Assembly (NCBI GenBank): GCA_902478605.1 | Contig: CABSLQ010000016.1 | Coordinates: 1 to 49,772, forward strand | Reading direction: 5' to 3' | Source: an uncultured Oscillospiraceae bacterium | Lineage (GTDB): Bacteria > Bacillota > Clostridia > Oscillospirales > Acutalibacteraceae | DNA length: 49,772 nt | Shown: in pieces, positions 8,189 to 17,972 of the stretch | Layout of the letters: each line of letters opens with the position of its first letter | Numbering within the stretch: position 1 is the first letter of the stretch | Program-made: the position numbers and the translations under genes | The notes under the pieces: model-generated | The model's input: the letters and a program-made list of their open reading frames with translations, nothing else | What the model was told of the DNA's origin: nothing | Databases searched by the model: none

Positions 8189-9307
8189 CTACCGCTTCGC
8201 CAGAATCGTCTTAATCACGTCATAAATGCGATCGGCCGCATCCAGAATGGCCGCGCCGCGCGCTTTTGCCGCCATATCGTGCAGCACATCGGGGTGATCG
8301 ACGATGTCTGTCATGGCACCCCACAGCACATCGGGCGTCAAGTCCTTTTCCTCGATGCAGCGGGCCGCGCCGCGGTTTGCCAGCGCCATGGCGTTGTGGT
8401 ATTGGTGGTTTTCCGCCACATTGGGCGAGGGAATCAGGATGGAGGGTTTGCCGGCGGCAGGCAGTTCGCTGAGCGTCATGGCGCCGCTGCGCGAGATGAC
8501 CAGATCCGCCGCCGCCATACAGCGGGGCATATCGTCGATGTATTCCCTCACCCAAATGCCGTCGCCCTGCAGCGGCACGCCCTGTTCCTGCAGCTGTGCG
8601 CAAAGGGACGCATACCCGCGCCGCCCGGCGCCGTGGATATGCTGATAGCCGCCCTTTTCATGGCTGCGCCGCAGCACCTCCGCCATGACGGCGTTGATGC
8701 GTTCGGCGCCGAGGCTGCCCCCAAAGGAGAGGATGAGCGGCCGATCGTCCAGCCCCAGCTCCCGCCGCGCCTGCTGCTTGTCGAGACGCAGGAAATCGGC
8801 CCGAATGGGGTTGCCGGTGACCACAACCTTGGTTTCCGGCGGCAGATACCGGCGCGCCGCCTCGTCCGCGAGCAGCACGGTGGCGTGTTTGGCAAGCATC
8901 TTGACCGTCATGCCGGGATAGGCGTTGGATTCATGCACCACCACGGGGATCCCCATCTGTGCCGCCTTGCGCAGCACCGGGCCGCAGACATAGCCGCCCG
9001 TGCCGATGGCAATATCCGGGCGAAACTCCCGCAGAATGCGGGTGGATTCCCGGCCGGCCGTCACCGCATGCACGGCGGCAGACAGGTTGCGGCCAACGTT
9101 TTTCACCGATAGGCGGCGCTGAAAGCCGCGGACATCCACCGTTCGGATGGCATAACCCGCCTGCGGCACAAGGGTGGTCTCCATACGTCCCTTTGCCCCC
9201 ACAAACAGGATTTCGGCATCCGGGTTCTCCTGTTCAATTTTGGCGGCAATGGCCAGCGCGGGATTAATATGCCCCGCGGTGCCGCCGCCCGTCATCAGAA
9301 CGCGCAT
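8189..9307 (-). CDS. murG: lipid II-forming GlcNAc transferase MurG
   Basis: MurG adds GlcNAc to lipid I on the inner membrane face to form lipid II. The 372-aa GT28-family protein begins M-R-V-L-M-T-G-G-G-T-A-G-H-I-N-P-A, the diagnostic N-terminal nucleotide loop. It retains the acceptor-side H-E-S-N-A-Y-P-G motif and the C-terminal S-R-S-G-A-M-T-L-S-E UDP-binding region. Start ATG 9305-9307 follows AAGGGGGAG. It lies downstream of ftsW and upstream of murA, each separated by gaps of over 100 bp containing hairpins. Confidence 0.96.
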   Translation of the reverse strand: MRVLMTGGGTAGHINPALAIAAKIEQENPDAEILFVGAKGRMETTLVPQAGYAIRTVDVRGFQRRLSVKNVGRNLSAAVHAVTAGRESTRILREFRPDIAIGTGGYVCGPVLRKAAQMGIPVVVHESNAYPGMTVKMLAKHATVLLADEAARRYLPPETKVVVTGNPIRADFLRLDKQQARRELGLDDRPLILSFGGSLGAERINAVMAEVLRRSHEKGGYQHIHGAGRRGYASLCAQLQEQGVPLQGDGIWVREYIDDMPRCMAAADLVISRSGAMTLSELPAAGKPSILIPSPNVAENHQYHNAMALANRGAARCIEEKDLTPDVLWGAMTDIVDHPDVLHDMAAKARGAAILDAADRIYDVIKTILAKR

Positions 9308-9339
9308 AGACGCTCCCCCTTGCTTGGACAGCATGCTGC

Positions 9340-9393
9340 GGCGCGCTCCGGAACAAAGCGCGCCGGCTCGTTTATCGCCCATCCTGGATGGGC
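9340..9393 (-). other. two hairpins in the ftsW-murG gap
   Basis: GGCGCGCT/AGCGCGCC (9340-9347, 9357-9364) and GCCCATC/GATGGGC (9377-9383, 9387-9393) form adjacent stems just ahead of the murG ribosome binding site. No U tract follows. Confidence 0.45.
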
Positions 9394-9417
9394 AAGCTCG
9401 GTTTCATCCCGCGCATG

Positions 9418-10593
9418 CTAGGTTTTTTCGGCGTGTATGTGCCGTGAAATGGACAGCACAACCCCCATCTGGGCCAGCAGCATGACCAGCGATGTACCGC
9501 CGTAGCTGAAAAAGGGCAGGCTGATGCCGGTGTTGGGAATGGTGTTGGTGACCACCGCGATGTTGAACGCCACCTGCAGCCCGATCTGGGCCGTCAGGCC
9601 GATGGCCAGCATGGAGCCGAATTTATCCGGCGACTTCATGCCGATGACAAAGCCGCGCCATACCAGCAGGCCGAACAGCAGGATGATGAGCACCGCCCCG
9701 ATAAAGCCGAGCTCCTCGCACACGATGGAAAAGATAAAGTCGTTCTGCGGCTCCGGCAGAAACAGCTGCTTTTGCCGCGAATTGCCCAGCCCCTGCCCCA
9801 TCAGGCCGCCCGAACCGATGGCATACAGCGACTGCACCGTCTGCCAGGCCATGTCCTTGGACGCCTTGTCCTTGACGAACATCTCGAGCGGGTTGAGCCA
9901 CACGTCGATGCGATCCTTTTCATAGCCCAGGCCGAAGATCATAAAGGCCACCGCCCCGGCGCCCAGGCCGACCGTGCCGAGCAGATACGCGAGGCGCGTG
10001 CCGCCCACGTACATGAGCACAAGGCCAATACCCAGCAGCAGCATGGTGCCGGACAGATGGGGTTCGATAAAAACCAGGCCGCAGGTCACCCCGAGGATGG
10101 CCATAAACGGGAGGTATCCGCGGGTAAAGGTTTTCATCTTTTTATGATTGAGCGAGACGAGGTGGGCAAAAAGCAGGATCAAGGCAAATTTCGCCACCTC
10201 GGACGGCTGGAACTGCCCGAGGCCGGGAATGCGGATCCACCGATGGATGCCGGTCGAAGAAGGCATAATGTACGCGATGACCAGCAGCACAAGGGATACA
10301 ATCCAGAATATCCATGCAAATTTGTGCAGCACGTGATAGTCCACGGTCGAAATCATCAGCATGGCCACCACGCCCAGCACCGCAAAGGCCAGCTGGCGCT
10401 TGATGAAATAATAGCTGTCACCGTCGTACCAGTAAATGGCGTAAACATAGCTGGCGGAATACATGCAGACGAGACCGATGGCCAGGATCAGCATCAGGAT
10501 GATGAGAAAGGGCATGTCAAAGCCGTTGGCGACGGAAAAGAACTTGCGCTTTTTCTTTTTGGCGTTCTGCGGGACGGGCTGTGCGGCTGCCAT
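9418..10593 (-). CDS. ftsW: FtsW/SpoVE-type peptidoglycan polymerase
   Basis: This 391-aa SEDS-family membrane protein has about ten transmembrane segments. It shows the G-I-H-R-W-I-R-I-P-G-L-G-Q-F-Q-P-S-E loop and the late N-T-I-P-N-T-G-I-S-L-P-F-F-S-Y-G-G-T-S signature of FtsW/RodA/SpoVE. It polymerises lipid II in partnership with a class B PBP, two of which lie upstream in the operon. AAAGGAGG precedes the ATG at 10593; an ATG six codons earlier overlaps that site and is disfavoured. Division (FtsW) or sporulation (SpoVE) use cannot be separated from sequence; operon position favours septal synthesis. Confidence 0.92.
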   Translation of the reverse strand: MAAAQPVPQNAKKKKRKFFSVANGFDMPFLIILMLILAIGLVCMYSASYVYAIYWYDGDSYYFIKRQLAFAVLGVVAMLMISTVDYHVLHKFAWIFWIVSLVLLVIAYIMPSSTGIHRWIRIPGLGQFQPSEVAKFALILLFAHLVSLNHKKMKTFTRGYLPFMAILGVTCGLVFIEPHLSGTMLLLGIGLVLMYVGGTRLAYLLGTVGLGAGAVAFMIFGLGYEKDRIDVWLNPLEMFVKDKASKDMAWQTVQSLYAIGSGGLMGQGLGNSRQKQLFLPEPQNDFIFSIVCEELGFIGAVLIILLFGLLVWRGFVIGMKSPDKFGSMLAIGLTAQIGLQVAFNIAVVTNTIPNTGISLPFFSYGGTSLVMLLAQMGVVLSISRHIHAEKT

Positions 10594-10668
10594 CCTGATG
10601 CCTCCTTTCATGGACGCGTTTGGGATTCTCTATTCAGTATACGGGAAAACACGGGTTTTATGCAACCC

Positions 10669-11685
10669 TCAGGCATAAACTACCAGCAGCGCGGCCAGCA
10701 GGCAGCCGCATGCCGTCACCAGTGAAAACACCGTGACGATCTTCGCTTCACTCCACCCGCACATCTCAAAATGATGATGCAGCGGCGCCATCTTGAACAG
10801 TCGCTTGCCGTGGGTCAGCTTGAAATACCCGACCTGCAGCAGCACCGACAGGTTCTCCGCAATATACACGATGCCCACCGGCACCAGCAGGAAGGGCTGG
10901 TTGATTCCAAAGGCCAGCGCGCACAGCATGCCGCCGATGAACAGCGAACCGGTATCCCCCATAAACACCCTGGCCGGGTGCAGATTCCAAACGAGGAACC
11001 CGGCGAGCGCCCCCGCAAACGAGGCCGCGAGCAGGCTCTGCCCCAGATAATCGGTCCCCCCCGCCATTACCAGGAAAAAGAGGGTCGCCACAAAGCTCAC
11101 CGTGGCGCACAGGCCGTCGATGCCGTCGGTCAGGTTGGTCGCGTTGGTCATCGCCACCACCACAAAGATGCAGAAGGGGATAAACCACAGGCCCCAGTCC
11201 ACCAGGCCGAAAAAGGGCAGATAAAAGGTGGAGCCGCCCGCGAGATACAGCGATATGGCGTAGCCGGCCGCCACGAGAAGCTGGGCAAACAGCTTCTGCG
11301 AGGCGGTGAGGCCGAGATTGCGCTTTTTGACCACCTTGATATAATCGTCGGCATACCCGATAGCGCCGCAGCACAGCGCCAGAATGACGCCGCCAAACAG
11401 CTTGGTGAGGGTCAGCGGGGTACCGGCCAGTATTTTCACGGGCAGGAACAGCTGGTTGACGATCAAAGCCAGCACCAGCGCCGCGATCGAGCCAATGATA
11501 AAGAGCAGACCGCCCATGGTGGGGGTTCCCTGCTTGGCACGGTGCCACGCGGGCCCCTCCTCGCGGATGGTCTGTCCGAATTTCAGCCGGTGTAGCAGCG
11601 GGATCATCCCCCGCCCCAGCAGCGCCGCGATCAGGAACCCCGCCAGCGCTGCGCCGGCCAATAAGGTCATACCGGATGCGTCCAT
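10669..11685 (-). CDS. mraY: phospho-MurNAc-pentapeptide translocase MraY
   Basis: MraY transfers phospho-MurNAc-pentapeptide to undecaprenyl phosphate, making lipid I. The 338-aa protein has about ten membrane segments, the R-A-K-Q-G-T-P-T-M-G-G loop, and the N-A-T-N-L-T-D-G-I-D-G-L catalytic aspartate motif. A late H-H-H-F-E segment (A-P-L-H-H-H-F) completes the family pattern. The start ATG follows GGGGAGGACG. It follows murE by 30 bp; in most dcw clusters murF lies between these two genes and murD after mraY, and both are missing here. Confidence 0.96.
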   Translation of the reverse strand: MDASGMTLLAGAALAGFLIAALLGRGMIPLLHRLKFGQTIREEGPAWHRAKQGTPTMGGLLFIIGSIAALVLALIVNQLFLPVKILAGTPLTLTKLFGGVILALCCGAIGYADDYIKVVKKRNLGLTASQKLFAQLLVAAGYAISLYLAGGSTFYLPFFGLVDWGLWFIPFCIFVVVAMTNATNLTDGIDGLCATVSFVATLFFLVMAGGTDYLGQSLLAASFAGALAGFLVWNLHPARVFMGDTGSLFIGGMLCALAFGINQPFLLVPVGIVYIAENLSVLLQVGYFKLTHGKRLFKMAPLHHHFEMCGWSEAKIVTVFSLVTACGCLLAALLVVYA

Positions 11686-11715
11686 ATTGACTCGTCCTCC
11701 CCGTGTTTGTGGCGC

Positions 11716-13149
11716 TTACAATGCCGCGAGCGCCTCGGCCACGACTTCTCTTTCATCCAAATGAATGACGCCCGTTTTTAGTATCTGATAGGTTTCGTGC
11801 CCTTTTCCCGCGAGCAGCAGGATATCGCCCGGCTGCGCATGGGCGATCGCCCAGTGGATGGCTTCCACACGGTTTTCCACCACCACATAGGGGGTGTCGG
11901 AATCCTTCAGGCCCGCCAGAATATCCTCGATAATCGCCGCCGGCTCCTCGGTGCGGGGGTTGTCGGAGGTAATCACCAGAAAATCCGACCACTGCGCGGC
12001 AATCCGGCCCATCTGGGGGCGTTTCCCCCGGTCGCGGTCCCCGCCGCAGCCGAACAGGGTTACCAGCCGGCCGGCCGTGCACGCCTTCATGGTCGAACAG
12101 ATGTTGGCAAGGCCGTCCGGCGTGTGGGCATAATCGATGACCACCGTAAAGTCCCGGCCGGTGGGCACAATTTCTGCGCGGCCCTTGACCCCCTTGACGG
12201 TGGAAAGGGCCTGTGTCACCTGCTCGAAGGGCAGGCCCAGGCGCAGGGCACAGACCGCCGCCGCCATGGCGTTGTACACCGAAAACAACCCCGGAATGCC
12301 GAGCTTTACCCGGCCGATGACGCCGATGCCGACCAGCTGAAATTCCACGCCGTCGGGCCGCTGCCGGATTTCCCGGGCGGTGTAATCCGCCGCATCATCC
12401 TTCACCGAATAGGTATCGAACGGGCAGGGCAGCCCTTCCGTCACCCGGTCAGCCCACGGATCGTCCGCATTGATAATACCGTGGCGGCAAAGCGAAAACA
12501 GCCGTTTTTTGGCGGCCAAATAGTTTTCCATTGTCTTGTGATAATCCAGGTGGTCCTGGGTCAGATTGGTAAAGACCCCCACGTCGAAGGTGCAGCCCTC
12601 CACCCGATCCTGATCCAGTGCGTGGGAGGACACCTCCATGACCGCGTAGGTGCAGCCCTCCGCCGCCATGATGGCGAGCATGCTCTGCAGATCATAGGGA
12701 TCCGGCGTGGTATGGCTCGCGGGCAGAACCCGGTCGCCGATCATGTTCTGAATGGTTCCGACGAGGCCCACCTTATGGCCGCAGGCCTCCAGAATCGTCT
12801 TGAGCATACAGGTGGTGGTGGTTTTGCCGTTGGTGCCGGTCACGCCGACCAGATGGAGCTTTTCCGCCGGGCGGCCAAACCAGTTGGCGCACATAAGCGC
12901 CCAGAGGCGCCGGGTATTCGGTACGCAGATCTGGCAAACGCCCGGCAGATCCAGTTCCCGCTGGGTCACCAGCAGCACGGCCCCCGCCTGTACCGCTTTA
13001 TCCGCAAAGCGGTGGCCGTCCGCTGCCGCGCCCTCCATACAGACAAAAGCCCATCCCGGTTCCACCCGGCGGGAATCGCAGGTGATCCCGGCAATCTCCA
13101 TTTCCGGCCCGGTCACACCGGTGCCCTGGAACAATGCAGACAGCTTCAT
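11716..13149 (-). CDS. murE: UDP-MurNAc-tripeptide synthetase (meso-DAP-adding MurE)
   Basis: MurE adds the third amino acid of the stem peptide. The 477-aa Mur ligase has the ATP loop G-V-T-G-T-N-G-K-T-T-T, the central H-x-x-L-D-Q-D-R segment, and S-D-N-P-R in the C-terminal domain. DNPR is the established marker for meso-diaminopimelate rather than lysine, so the wall is probably A1-gamma type. Start ATG 13149 (M-K-L-S-A-L-F) follows AAAGGAGTG. It lies 114 bp downstream of the second PBP gene. Confidence 0.95.
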   Translation of the reverse strand: MKLSALFQGTGVTGPEMEIAGITCDSRRVEPGWAFVCMEGAAADGHRFADKAVQAGAVLLVTQRELDLPGVCQICVPNTRRLWALMCANWFGRPAEKLHLVGVTGTNGKTTTTCMLKTILEACGHKVGLVGTIQNMIGDRVLPASHTTPDPYDLQSMLAIMAAEGCTYAVMEVSSHALDQDRVEGCTFDVGVFTNLTQDHLDYHKTMENYLAAKKRLFSLCRHGIINADDPWADRVTEGLPCPFDTYSVKDDAADYTAREIRQRPDGVEFQLVGIGVIGRVKLGIPGLFSVYNAMAAAVCALRLGLPFEQVTQALSTVKGVKGRAEIVPTGRDFTVVIDYAHTPDGLANICSTMKACTAGRLVTLFGCGGDRDRGKRPQMGRIAAQWSDFLVITSDNPRTEEPAAIIEDILAGLKDSDTPYVVVENRVEAIHWAIAHAQPGDILLLAGKGHETYQILKTGVIHLDEREVVAEALAAL

Positions 13150-13263
13150 GTCCTGAAACACTCCTTTCCTGCGGAAGAATCGCCCGTCATACTTGGCGGG
13201 CGGCGCGCGCCAATCCAGAAGCCGGTCATTTGGCGTTGACAATGGCGCGGCGCCGTATCCGGA

Positions 13264-15597
13264 TTACCCGATCGTATCCGGTACAATAAAGGTCACATCG
13301 ATCACCGTGCCGGGTGGTACGGAGGTGCCGGCGTCAATGCTCTGGCTGGAAGCCTTCGCCTCACCCGAATCCAGGCCGTTGCCTGACAGCTGCAGATTGA
13401 GGCCAAGCGACTCGGCCGCCTGCTTGGACTGTACGAGGCTCTTGCCCGAGAAATCCGGCACCTGCACCGTTTTGGACAGCACGCTGTCGTCGGTATAGAG
13501 GGTCACCTTGCCCTCCTTGGGAATGGGTTTGCCCGCCTCCGGCACCTGCTTGATAACGGTGGTGCCGCTGCCGAGCACCTGGCTGGAAAAGCCCGCGTTG
13601 GTGAGCTTCGCCTGGGCGGCGACCACCTCGCTGCCTTCCACTTTAGGGGTGGTGCGGTTCATGGCGGCGATTTCCTGTTCGGTATATTTGGGTTCAATGC
13701 CGAGATACGGCAGAACATCGGCCAATATCTTCTGGGCATAGGGCGCGGCGACCGAACTGCCGAAACGGCTCATTTCCGCTCCCTGCGGCTCGTCGATGAG
13801 CAGCAGGATGGCGATCTGCGGGTCGTCCACCGGGGCGAAACCGGCAAAGGAACCGATGACGTTGCGCAGCTGGCCCTCTTCCACCACCTGGTCCCGCTTT
13901 TCGGAGGTGCCCGTTTTGCCCGCCACACGGTAGCCGGCGACGTAGGCGTTTTTGGAACCGGTGTTGACCGCCGTATCCAGCATGGCGCTGACCCGCTTGG
14001 CCGTCTCTTCCGAAATCACCTGCCGCTTGACGGTGGGCTCCACCGTCTCCACCACGTTGCCGTCGCTGTCCAGAATCTTCTGCACCACGTAAGGCTGCAT
14101 CAGCTTGCCGCCGTTGGCCACGGCCGACATGGCGGTAATCATCTGGATGGGGGTCACCTTAAAGGTCTGGCCGAACGCGGCAGTGGCGAGATAGGACTGG
14201 GAATTTTCATTGGAGAGCATATCCTCGCCGTAATACAGGCCGGCGTTGGACTGTTCGCCGATCATATCGATGCCCGTTTTCTGCGTGAAGCCAAAGCCGG
14301 TGAAATACTTGAAGAAATTATGTCCGCCGAGCTTCAGGCCCACCTGCACGAAGAAAGGGTTGCAGCTGTTGTAAACAGCATGGGGAAAATCGAGCGTTCC
14401 GTGCCGGCCCCGCACGTGGCAGGAAATGGGGTAGTCCCAGCCTTTAACCCGGATACTTCCCTCACAGGTGAAGGTCGTGCTCTCGTCGCATACCCCCTCC
14501 TCGAAGGCCATGCAGGAGGTAAAAACCTTAAAAACCGAACCCGGCTCGTAACAATCCACGATGGGCTTGTTCTGCCATTGCTTCTGCCGGGCGGCAGTCA
14601 GGGCGGCCGACTGTTCGTCTCCCGCCAGTTCGGCAATCTGGGTGGCGGTGGTGGGATCGCTGATGACAAAAGGCTCGTTGGGGTCGTAGTCACCCTTGGT
14701 CGCCATGGCCAGGATAGCACCCGTGTTCACATCCTGTATGATGACGGCGCCGCGGTTGGTGGCCCCTGCCTTTTCCACCGCTTCCTCCAGATATTTTTCC
14801 GCATAGGTCTGGATATATTGATCGATGGTCAGAACAATATCATACCCGTCCTGCGCATCCACTACCTTGGTATATTCCATGGTGGTGGGCATTTCCTCAC
14901 CCAGACCGTTGCGCGCCGTGATGGTGCGTCCCGCCTTGCCGGTGAGCACCGAGTCATACATGGCCTCGAGCCCCTCCAGGCCGGTGTTGTCGGTGCCGAC
15001 AAAGCCCAGCACGTTGGAAAGGGTGTTTCCGAGCGGATAATACCGTTTATAGTCGGTGATAAGGGTCAGCGCACCGCCCAGACTGTTTTCCTCGATCCAG
15101 GCGAGCAGCTCCTCCTTCTTTTCATATTCTATCTTGGTTTTGACCACTTCATACTGGGAATTGGTTTTCAGCGTGGTCTGATACAGGTCTTCGCTGTCCA
15201 GATCCAGCATGGAAGCCAGCCCGTCGGATACCAGATGACGCAGCTCCTCCACCGTATAGTAGGTGGTCTCATCCTTTTTAATCTCCAGATTCATCAAATC
15301 GAGCGGCGAGAGGACAAGCTTCCACACCTTGGCGGAGGTGGCGAGCGGCTGCATATTCGCGTCGAGAATGGAGCCGCGCTGCGGCGTTTCCACGCTGTCG
15401 CTCAGTTGCTGGGAAACGGCCCGCTTCTGCCATTCGTCCGCCTGGGCAATCTGCAGAACGGCCAGCTTGCCCGCCAGACCGGAAAAACAGAACCCCAGCA
15501 GCACAACCAGGCAGATGACCGAACGCCGCCACATCTGGCGGGTGGGCGCTTTTGTGGTTTTGACCGGTTTCCCGGCAGATGCATTGTTTTTCGCCAT
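13264..15597 (-). CDS. class B penicillin-binding protein with PASTA domains (downstream copy)
   Basis: This 777-aa transpeptidase has a short cytoplasmic tail, one membrane anchor near residues 24-48, a PBP-dimer domain, and a transpeptidase domain with S-V-F-K (E-P-G-S-V-F-K), S-C-N and K-T-G-T motifs. Two PASTA domains end the protein. It crosslinks septal or cortex peptidoglycan with FtsW. It is a close tandem paralogue of the preceding gene, 51 bp away, sharing long blocks such as G-G-K-L-M-Q-P-Y-V-V-Q-K-I-L. The pair resembles B. subtilis pbpB-spoVD, one of which serves sporulation; which is which is not decidable here. Start follows AAAGGAAAGG. Confidence 0.93.
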   Translation of the reverse strand: MAKNNASAGKPVKTTKAPTRQMWRRSVICLVVLLGFCFSGLAGKLAVLQIAQADEWQKRAVSQQLSDSVETPQRGSILDANMQPLATSAKVWKLVLSPLDLMNLEIKKDETTYYTVEELRHLVSDGLASMLDLDSEDLYQTTLKTNSQYEVVKTKIEYEKKEELLAWIEENSLGGALTLITDYKRYYPLGNTLSNVLGFVGTDNTGLEGLEAMYDSVLTGKAGRTITARNGLGEEMPTTMEYTKVVDAQDGYDIVLTIDQYIQTYAEKYLEEAVEKAGATNRGAVIIQDVNTGAILAMATKGDYDPNEPFVISDPTTATQIAELAGDEQSAALTAARQKQWQNKPIVDCYEPGSVFKVFTSCMAFEEGVCDESTTFTCEGSIRVKGWDYPISCHVRGRHGTLDFPHAVYNSCNPFFVQVGLKLGGHNFFKYFTGFGFTQKTGIDMIGEQSNAGLYYGEDMLSNENSQSYLATAAFGQTFKVTPIQMITAMSAVANGGKLMQPYVVQKILDSDGNVVETVEPTVKRQVISEETAKRVSAMLDTAVNTGSKNAYVAGYRVAGKTGTSEKRDQVVEEGQLRNVIGSFAGFAPVDDPQIAILLLIDEPQGAEMSRFGSSVAAPYAQKILADVLPYLGIEPKYTEQEIAAMNRTTPKVEGSEVVAAQAKLTNAGFSSQVLGSGTTVIKQVPEAGKPIPKEGKVTLYTDDSVLSKTVQVPDFSGKSLVQSKQAAESLGLNLQLSGNGLDSGEAKASSQSIDAGTSVPPGTVIDVTFIVPDTIG

Positions 15598-15648
15598 GCG
15601 GCATTCCTTTCCTTTCTCATTCCGCGGCACGCCTTGCGCCCGCCTGTG

Positions 15649-17943
15649 TCATTCGATGGTGTCGGTATAGATAAAGGTGAGGGACACGATGGTACCAATC
15701 GGCACCTCGGTGCCGGCGGCAATGCTCTGCTCCCCCGCTTTGGCCTCCCCGCTCTCCAGATCGATGCCGGAGAATTGGATATTGATGCCCGCATCGATGG
15801 CCGCCTGGTTTGCCTGGGCCAAGGTCATCCCTTTGAAGTCGGGTACCTTGGCCTGGGTTTGCTGGGCGCCCTCCTCGGTGTACACGACCACCAGCCCGTC
15901 TTTGGGGATCGAGGCACCTTCCTCCGGCATCTGCCGCAGCACGGTATCCCCTTCTCCCACCACCTTGACGCGCAGGTTGCTGTTGGTCAATTTATTCTGT
16001 GCCACCGACAGCGTATCGCCCGTCAGGGCCGGGGTGGTGCGGTTCAGCTCCTTGAGCTCCTTTTCATTGTACTGCGGCGCAATGTCCAGATACGGCAGCA
16101 CACTGGCAAACACCTTCTGCGCCACCGGGGCGGAAATGGTCCCGCCGTAGCGCATGCCCACCCCCACCTGCGGTTCGTCGAGCAGCACGAGGATAGACAC
16201 CTGCGGATCATCGGCCGGCGCAAAGCCGGAAAAGGACGCGACCACGTCGCCCAGCTTGCCTTCTTCTTTCTGGTCGATCTTTTCCGACGTCCCCGTCTTG
16301 CCCGCCACACGGTAACCGGGCACATAGGCGTTCTTGGCGCCGCCGCCGTCCACACTGGCCGCCATCATGGCGGAAACGCGGCGGGAGGTATCGGCGGAGA
16401 TGACCTGCCTCTTGACTACCGGCTCGACTTCTTTTATCACCGAGCCGTCCGGGGCGAGAATCTTCTGCACCACGTAGGGCTGCATCAGCTTGCCGCCGTT
16501 GGCCACGGCCGACATGGCGGTGATGATCTGCATCGGGGTCACCTTAAAGGTCTGTCCGAAGGCCGACGTGGCAAGGGAAGCCTCCGAATCGGGGTTGGCC
16601 AGCACCTTTTCGCTGTGGTACAGCCCGGCATTGGACTGTTCCCCGAGCATGTCGATACCGGTTTTCTGGGTGAAGCCAAAATCGGTGAAGTATTTAAAGA
16701 AGTTATGACCGCCGATGCGCAGCCCCATCGTCATGAAAAAGGGGTTGCAGGACGCGGACACCGCCCCGGGGAAATCCAGGGTGCCGTGTCCGCCCGCCTT
16801 ATGGCACTTGATCACCTTGGGCCAGCCCTTGACCTTCAGGCCGCCGTTGCAGTGCACCGTGGTATGTTCATCGGCCACGCCGGTTTCGATGGCCATGCAG
16901 GAGGTGAACGCCTTGAACACCGACCCCGGTTCATAGCATTCGACCAGCGGCTTGTTTTTCCACTGCGCCTGTCTGGCGGCCGCCAGGGCGCTGGATTTCT
17001 CATCCCCCGCGAGCTGCGCAATTTGCGCGGCCAGCGTCGGATCGGTCACTGTGAAGGGCTCGTTGGGATTGTAGTCGCCCTTGGTCGCCATGGCGAGAAT
17101 CCCGCCCGTGTTCACATCCTGGATAATCACCGCACCCCGGTTGGTACAGCCCGTCTCCTTCACCGCGATTTCCAGATACTTTTCTGCAAAGGTCTGGATA
17201 TTCGCGTCGATGGTCAGCACCAGGCTGTTCCCCTCCTGCGCGTCCACGATCTGGGCATATTCCAAATCGGTGGGCAAATCGTCACCCCAGCCGTTTTTGG
17301 CGGTCACGATGCGGCCCGCCTGGCCGGCCAGCGTGGTGTCATACGCCGCTTCCAGGCCTTCGAGGCCCGTGTTGTCCGTACCGGTAAAGCCCAGCACGTT
17401 GGACAGCGTATTCTGCAGGGGATAATAGCGCTTGTAATCCGGAATGATGCTGAACACGCCGATGAGGTCGTTGTCCAGAATCCACTGCGCCACCTGCTGC
17501 CTGGTCGCGGCTTCCATTTTGGACTTGACCACTTCATATTGGGAGTACGTTTTGCCCGTCTGATCGTACAGCTTTTCCCGGTTGACGCCCAGCATCGCGG
17601 ACAATTCATCGGCGATAAAGGCCCGCATATCGCGATTCGTGTTCAGATTCGCAATATGCTTGGGCGCCATGATAAGTTTCCACACCTCAGCCGAAGTGGC
17701 GAGCACCTGCCCCGTGGCATCGTAAATGGTGCCGCGCTTGGCGGTGACCACACTGTCGCTGAGCTGCTGCGTAACGGCGCGTTCCTGCCATTCCTCCGTC
17801 TGCACAAGCTGCAGAATCGCCAGCTTGCCCACCACGGCGGAAAAGCAAAACCCGATGAGGATCACCAGGACCCACACCGATCGCCGCCACATTTGCCGGC
17901 CGGGTGATTGCATCGAAACCACCGGCCTGTTTTTTCTGGCCAT
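15649..17943 (-). CDS. class B penicillin-binding protein with PASTA domains (upstream copy)
   Basis: This 764-aa class B PBP has an N-terminal anchor, a dimerisation domain, a transpeptidase domain with S-V-F-K, S-C-N and G-K-T-G-T-S-E-K motifs, and two C-terminal PASTA repeats. It is the copy directly after ftsL, the normal place for the septal enzyme (FtsI/Pbp2B), but is separated from ftsL by an unusual 287-bp gap rich in perfect hairpins. Start ATG 17941-17943 (M-A-R-K-N-R-P) follows AAAGGGG. It is colinear over its whole length with its neighbour, indicating tandem duplication. Confidence 0.93.
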   Translation of the reverse strand: MARKNRPVVSMQSPGRQMWRRSVWVLVILIGFCFSAVVGKLAILQLVQTEEWQERAVTQQLSDSVVTAKRGTIYDATGQVLATSAEVWKLIMAPKHIANLNTNRDMRAFIADELSAMLGVNREKLYDQTGKTYSQYEVVKSKMEAATRQQVAQWILDNDLIGVFSIIPDYKRYYPLQNTLSNVLGFTGTDNTGLEGLEAAYDTTLAGQAGRIVTAKNGWGDDLPTDLEYAQIVDAQEGNSLVLTIDANIQTFAEKYLEIAVKETGCTNRGAVIIQDVNTGGILAMATKGDYNPNEPFTVTDPTLAAQIAQLAGDEKSSALAAARQAQWKNKPLVECYEPGSVFKAFTSCMAIETGVADEHTTVHCNGGLKVKGWPKVIKCHKAGGHGTLDFPGAVSASCNPFFMTMGLRIGGHNFFKYFTDFGFTQKTGIDMLGEQSNAGLYHSEKVLANPDSEASLATSAFGQTFKVTPMQIITAMSAVANGGKLMQPYVVQKILAPDGSVIKEVEPVVKRQVISADTSRRVSAMMAASVDGGGAKNAYVPGYRVAGKTGTSEKIDQKEEGKLGDVVASFSGFAPADDPQVSILVLLDEPQVGVGMRYGGTISAPVAQKVFASVLPYLDIAPQYNEKELKELNRTTPALTGDTLSVAQNKLTNSNLRVKVVGEGDTVLRQMPEEGASIPKDGLVVVYTEEGAQQTQAKVPDFKGMTLAQANQAAIDAGINIQFSGIDLESGEAKAGEQSIAAGTEVPIGTIVSLTFIYTDTIE

Positions 17944-17972
17944 TCGGATAACCCCTTTCCCAGCCAACGTGC

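Noticed and set aside
14320..17907. Open plus-strand frame of 1195 codons opposite the two PBP genes
   Set aside because: It is exactly antisense to two genes with unmistakable PBP motifs, is rich in His/Arg/Gly as expected for a complement of GC-rich codons, spans both paralogues and has no family resemblance or ribosome site.
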